Assembly: GCA_023663505.1 (NCBI GenBank)
Contig: JAMPHH010000022.1
Location: forward strand, 1-42,621
Source: Muribaculum sp.
GTDB lineage: Bacteria > Bacillota > Clostridia > Lachnospirales > Lachnospiraceae
Length of the DNA: 42,621 nt
Reading direction: 5' to 3'
Below, piece after piece: positions 42,303 through 42,621 of the stretch. Every line of letters begins with the position of its first letter. Within the stretch, counting starts at the first letter, position 1. Position numbers and translations under genes: made by a program. The notes beneath the pieces are model-generated. The model ran no database searches and was not told the origin of the DNA. It saw only the letters and a list, made by a program, of their open reading frames with translations.

Positions 42303-42505
42303 TGTAGGAATAGTGTAGGAGTGATTTGGAAGAAAAGGGTGAAAAATGTGAAAAAATAACGGGCAGATTTTTATGGGCGGGGAATTTTCCATGTCGGGAA
42401 AACCGCTTGTTTTAGCGGTTTTTTACCCGGGAAGCGTGGCGGGTAGTCAGAAAAGTGGTGTAGGAATAGGTGTGTAGGAATAGTGTAGGAATAGTGTAGG
42501 AATGG
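42303..42505. repeat. 11-bp direct repeats (TGTAGGAATAG)
   Basis: Copies at 42303-42313, 42314-42324 (degenerate), 42459-42469, 42473-42483, 42484-42494 and 42495-42505 (one change). Three consecutive copies follow an exact 11-bp period, about one helical turn. The terminator-like stem lies between the two groups. Confidence 0.8.
42399..42424. terminator. Intrinsic terminator-like stem
   Basis: AAACCGCT (42400-42407) pairs perfectly with AGCGGTTT (42414-42421), followed on the plus strand by further T and preceded by A. It could end a minus-strand gene beyond the window edge or a short plus-strand transcript. Confidence 0.65.
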
Positions 42506-42621
42506 TGTTTTTTGACGTTTTTAGGGTTGGGCAGATTTGATAAAAAATGGGGGGAATGTTGTAGATTTTGCCGAATCGCAGAACAAAAATTACTCAGCGT
42601 GAAAATTATCCAAAAAATTTA

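Larger units (their letters stand above)
42081..42621. other. Upstream region of the pectinase genes
   Basis: It holds an imperfect long inverted repeat (42158-42193), two 11-bp repeats (42303-42324), a bidirectional terminator-like stem (42399-42424) and four more 11-bp repeats (42459-42505). I do not find a convincing -35/-10 pair for the lyase gene, so an activator-dependent promoter is possible. No gene is seen. Confidence 0.6.

Noticed and set aside
1..42621. CRISPR array, tRNA, rRNA, insertion sequence or prophage
   Set aside because: No regularly spaced repeats with unique spacers, no transposase or integrase, and no RNA gene signature was seen on either strand.

Overview
The window looks like chromosomal DNA of a moderate-GC Lachnospiraceae-type member of the Clostridia (Bacillota). 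This rests on GuaA of the type seen in these bacteria, TTG and GTG starts with strong AGGAGG-like ribosome sites, consensus TTGACA/TATAAT promoters, a Csp-like subtilase, the VTC/DUF4956/CotH gene trio, and very large secreted pectinases with YSGT-type repeats. A candidate flagellar sigma-28 promoter suggests motility. I see no rRNA, tRNA, CRISPR array, IS element or phage gene. Identification below family level is not possible by eye.

Layout. (1) 1-1006 has no convincing gene. It holds a perfect 13-bp palindrome, a cluster of nine GGGGC/GCCCC motifs and a pyrimidine tract followed by a purine tract. (2) 1007-15369 is all on the minus strand: guaA behind a consensus promoter and a structured leader; a VTC-domain polyphosphate polymerase, DUF4956 and CotH trio whose promoter predicts a leaderless first gene; a PdaA-like deacetylase; a subtilase and a MATE exporter; a coiled-coil (possibly FlxA-like) protein; a corrinoid adenosyltransferase next to a methionine-synthase-activation-type protein; and a Zn/Cd-type P-type ATPase behind a separate HMA metallochaperone. 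(3) 15.4-15.5 kb is a compact divergent control region with overlapping promoters and several dyads. (4) 15572-26948 is on the plus strand: a response regulator without a recognised output domain, a hybrid histidine kinase with two periplasmic binding domains, glycogen phosphorylase, a membrane-anchored metallophosphoesterase, an aconitase-family hydratase, and a secreted-looking Ca-binding-loop protein behind a sigma-28-type promoter and a long structured leader. (5) 27272-42080 is again minus strand: a PL9-type pectate lyase (2569 aa) followed by a pectin methylesterase (2326 aa), a likely pectin-degrading operon. (6) 42081-42621 is its upstream region, with an inverted repeat, 11-bp tandem repeats and a terminator.

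How it fits together. The pectinases form one unit: the esterase removes methyl groups and the lyase cuts the resulting pectate. The HMA protein and the ATPase form a metal-efflux unit. The CobO-type enzyme and the activation-domain protein both concern corrinoids. The VTC/DUF4956/CotH trio is the least understood gene set here. The most unusual non-coding signals are a structured 3'-end element present twice with compensating stem changes (7211-7270 and 25396-25446), the leaderless start at 5987, the switch-like guaA leader, the sigma-28 leader with an early terminator, and a terminator inside the coding start of the phosphoesterase.
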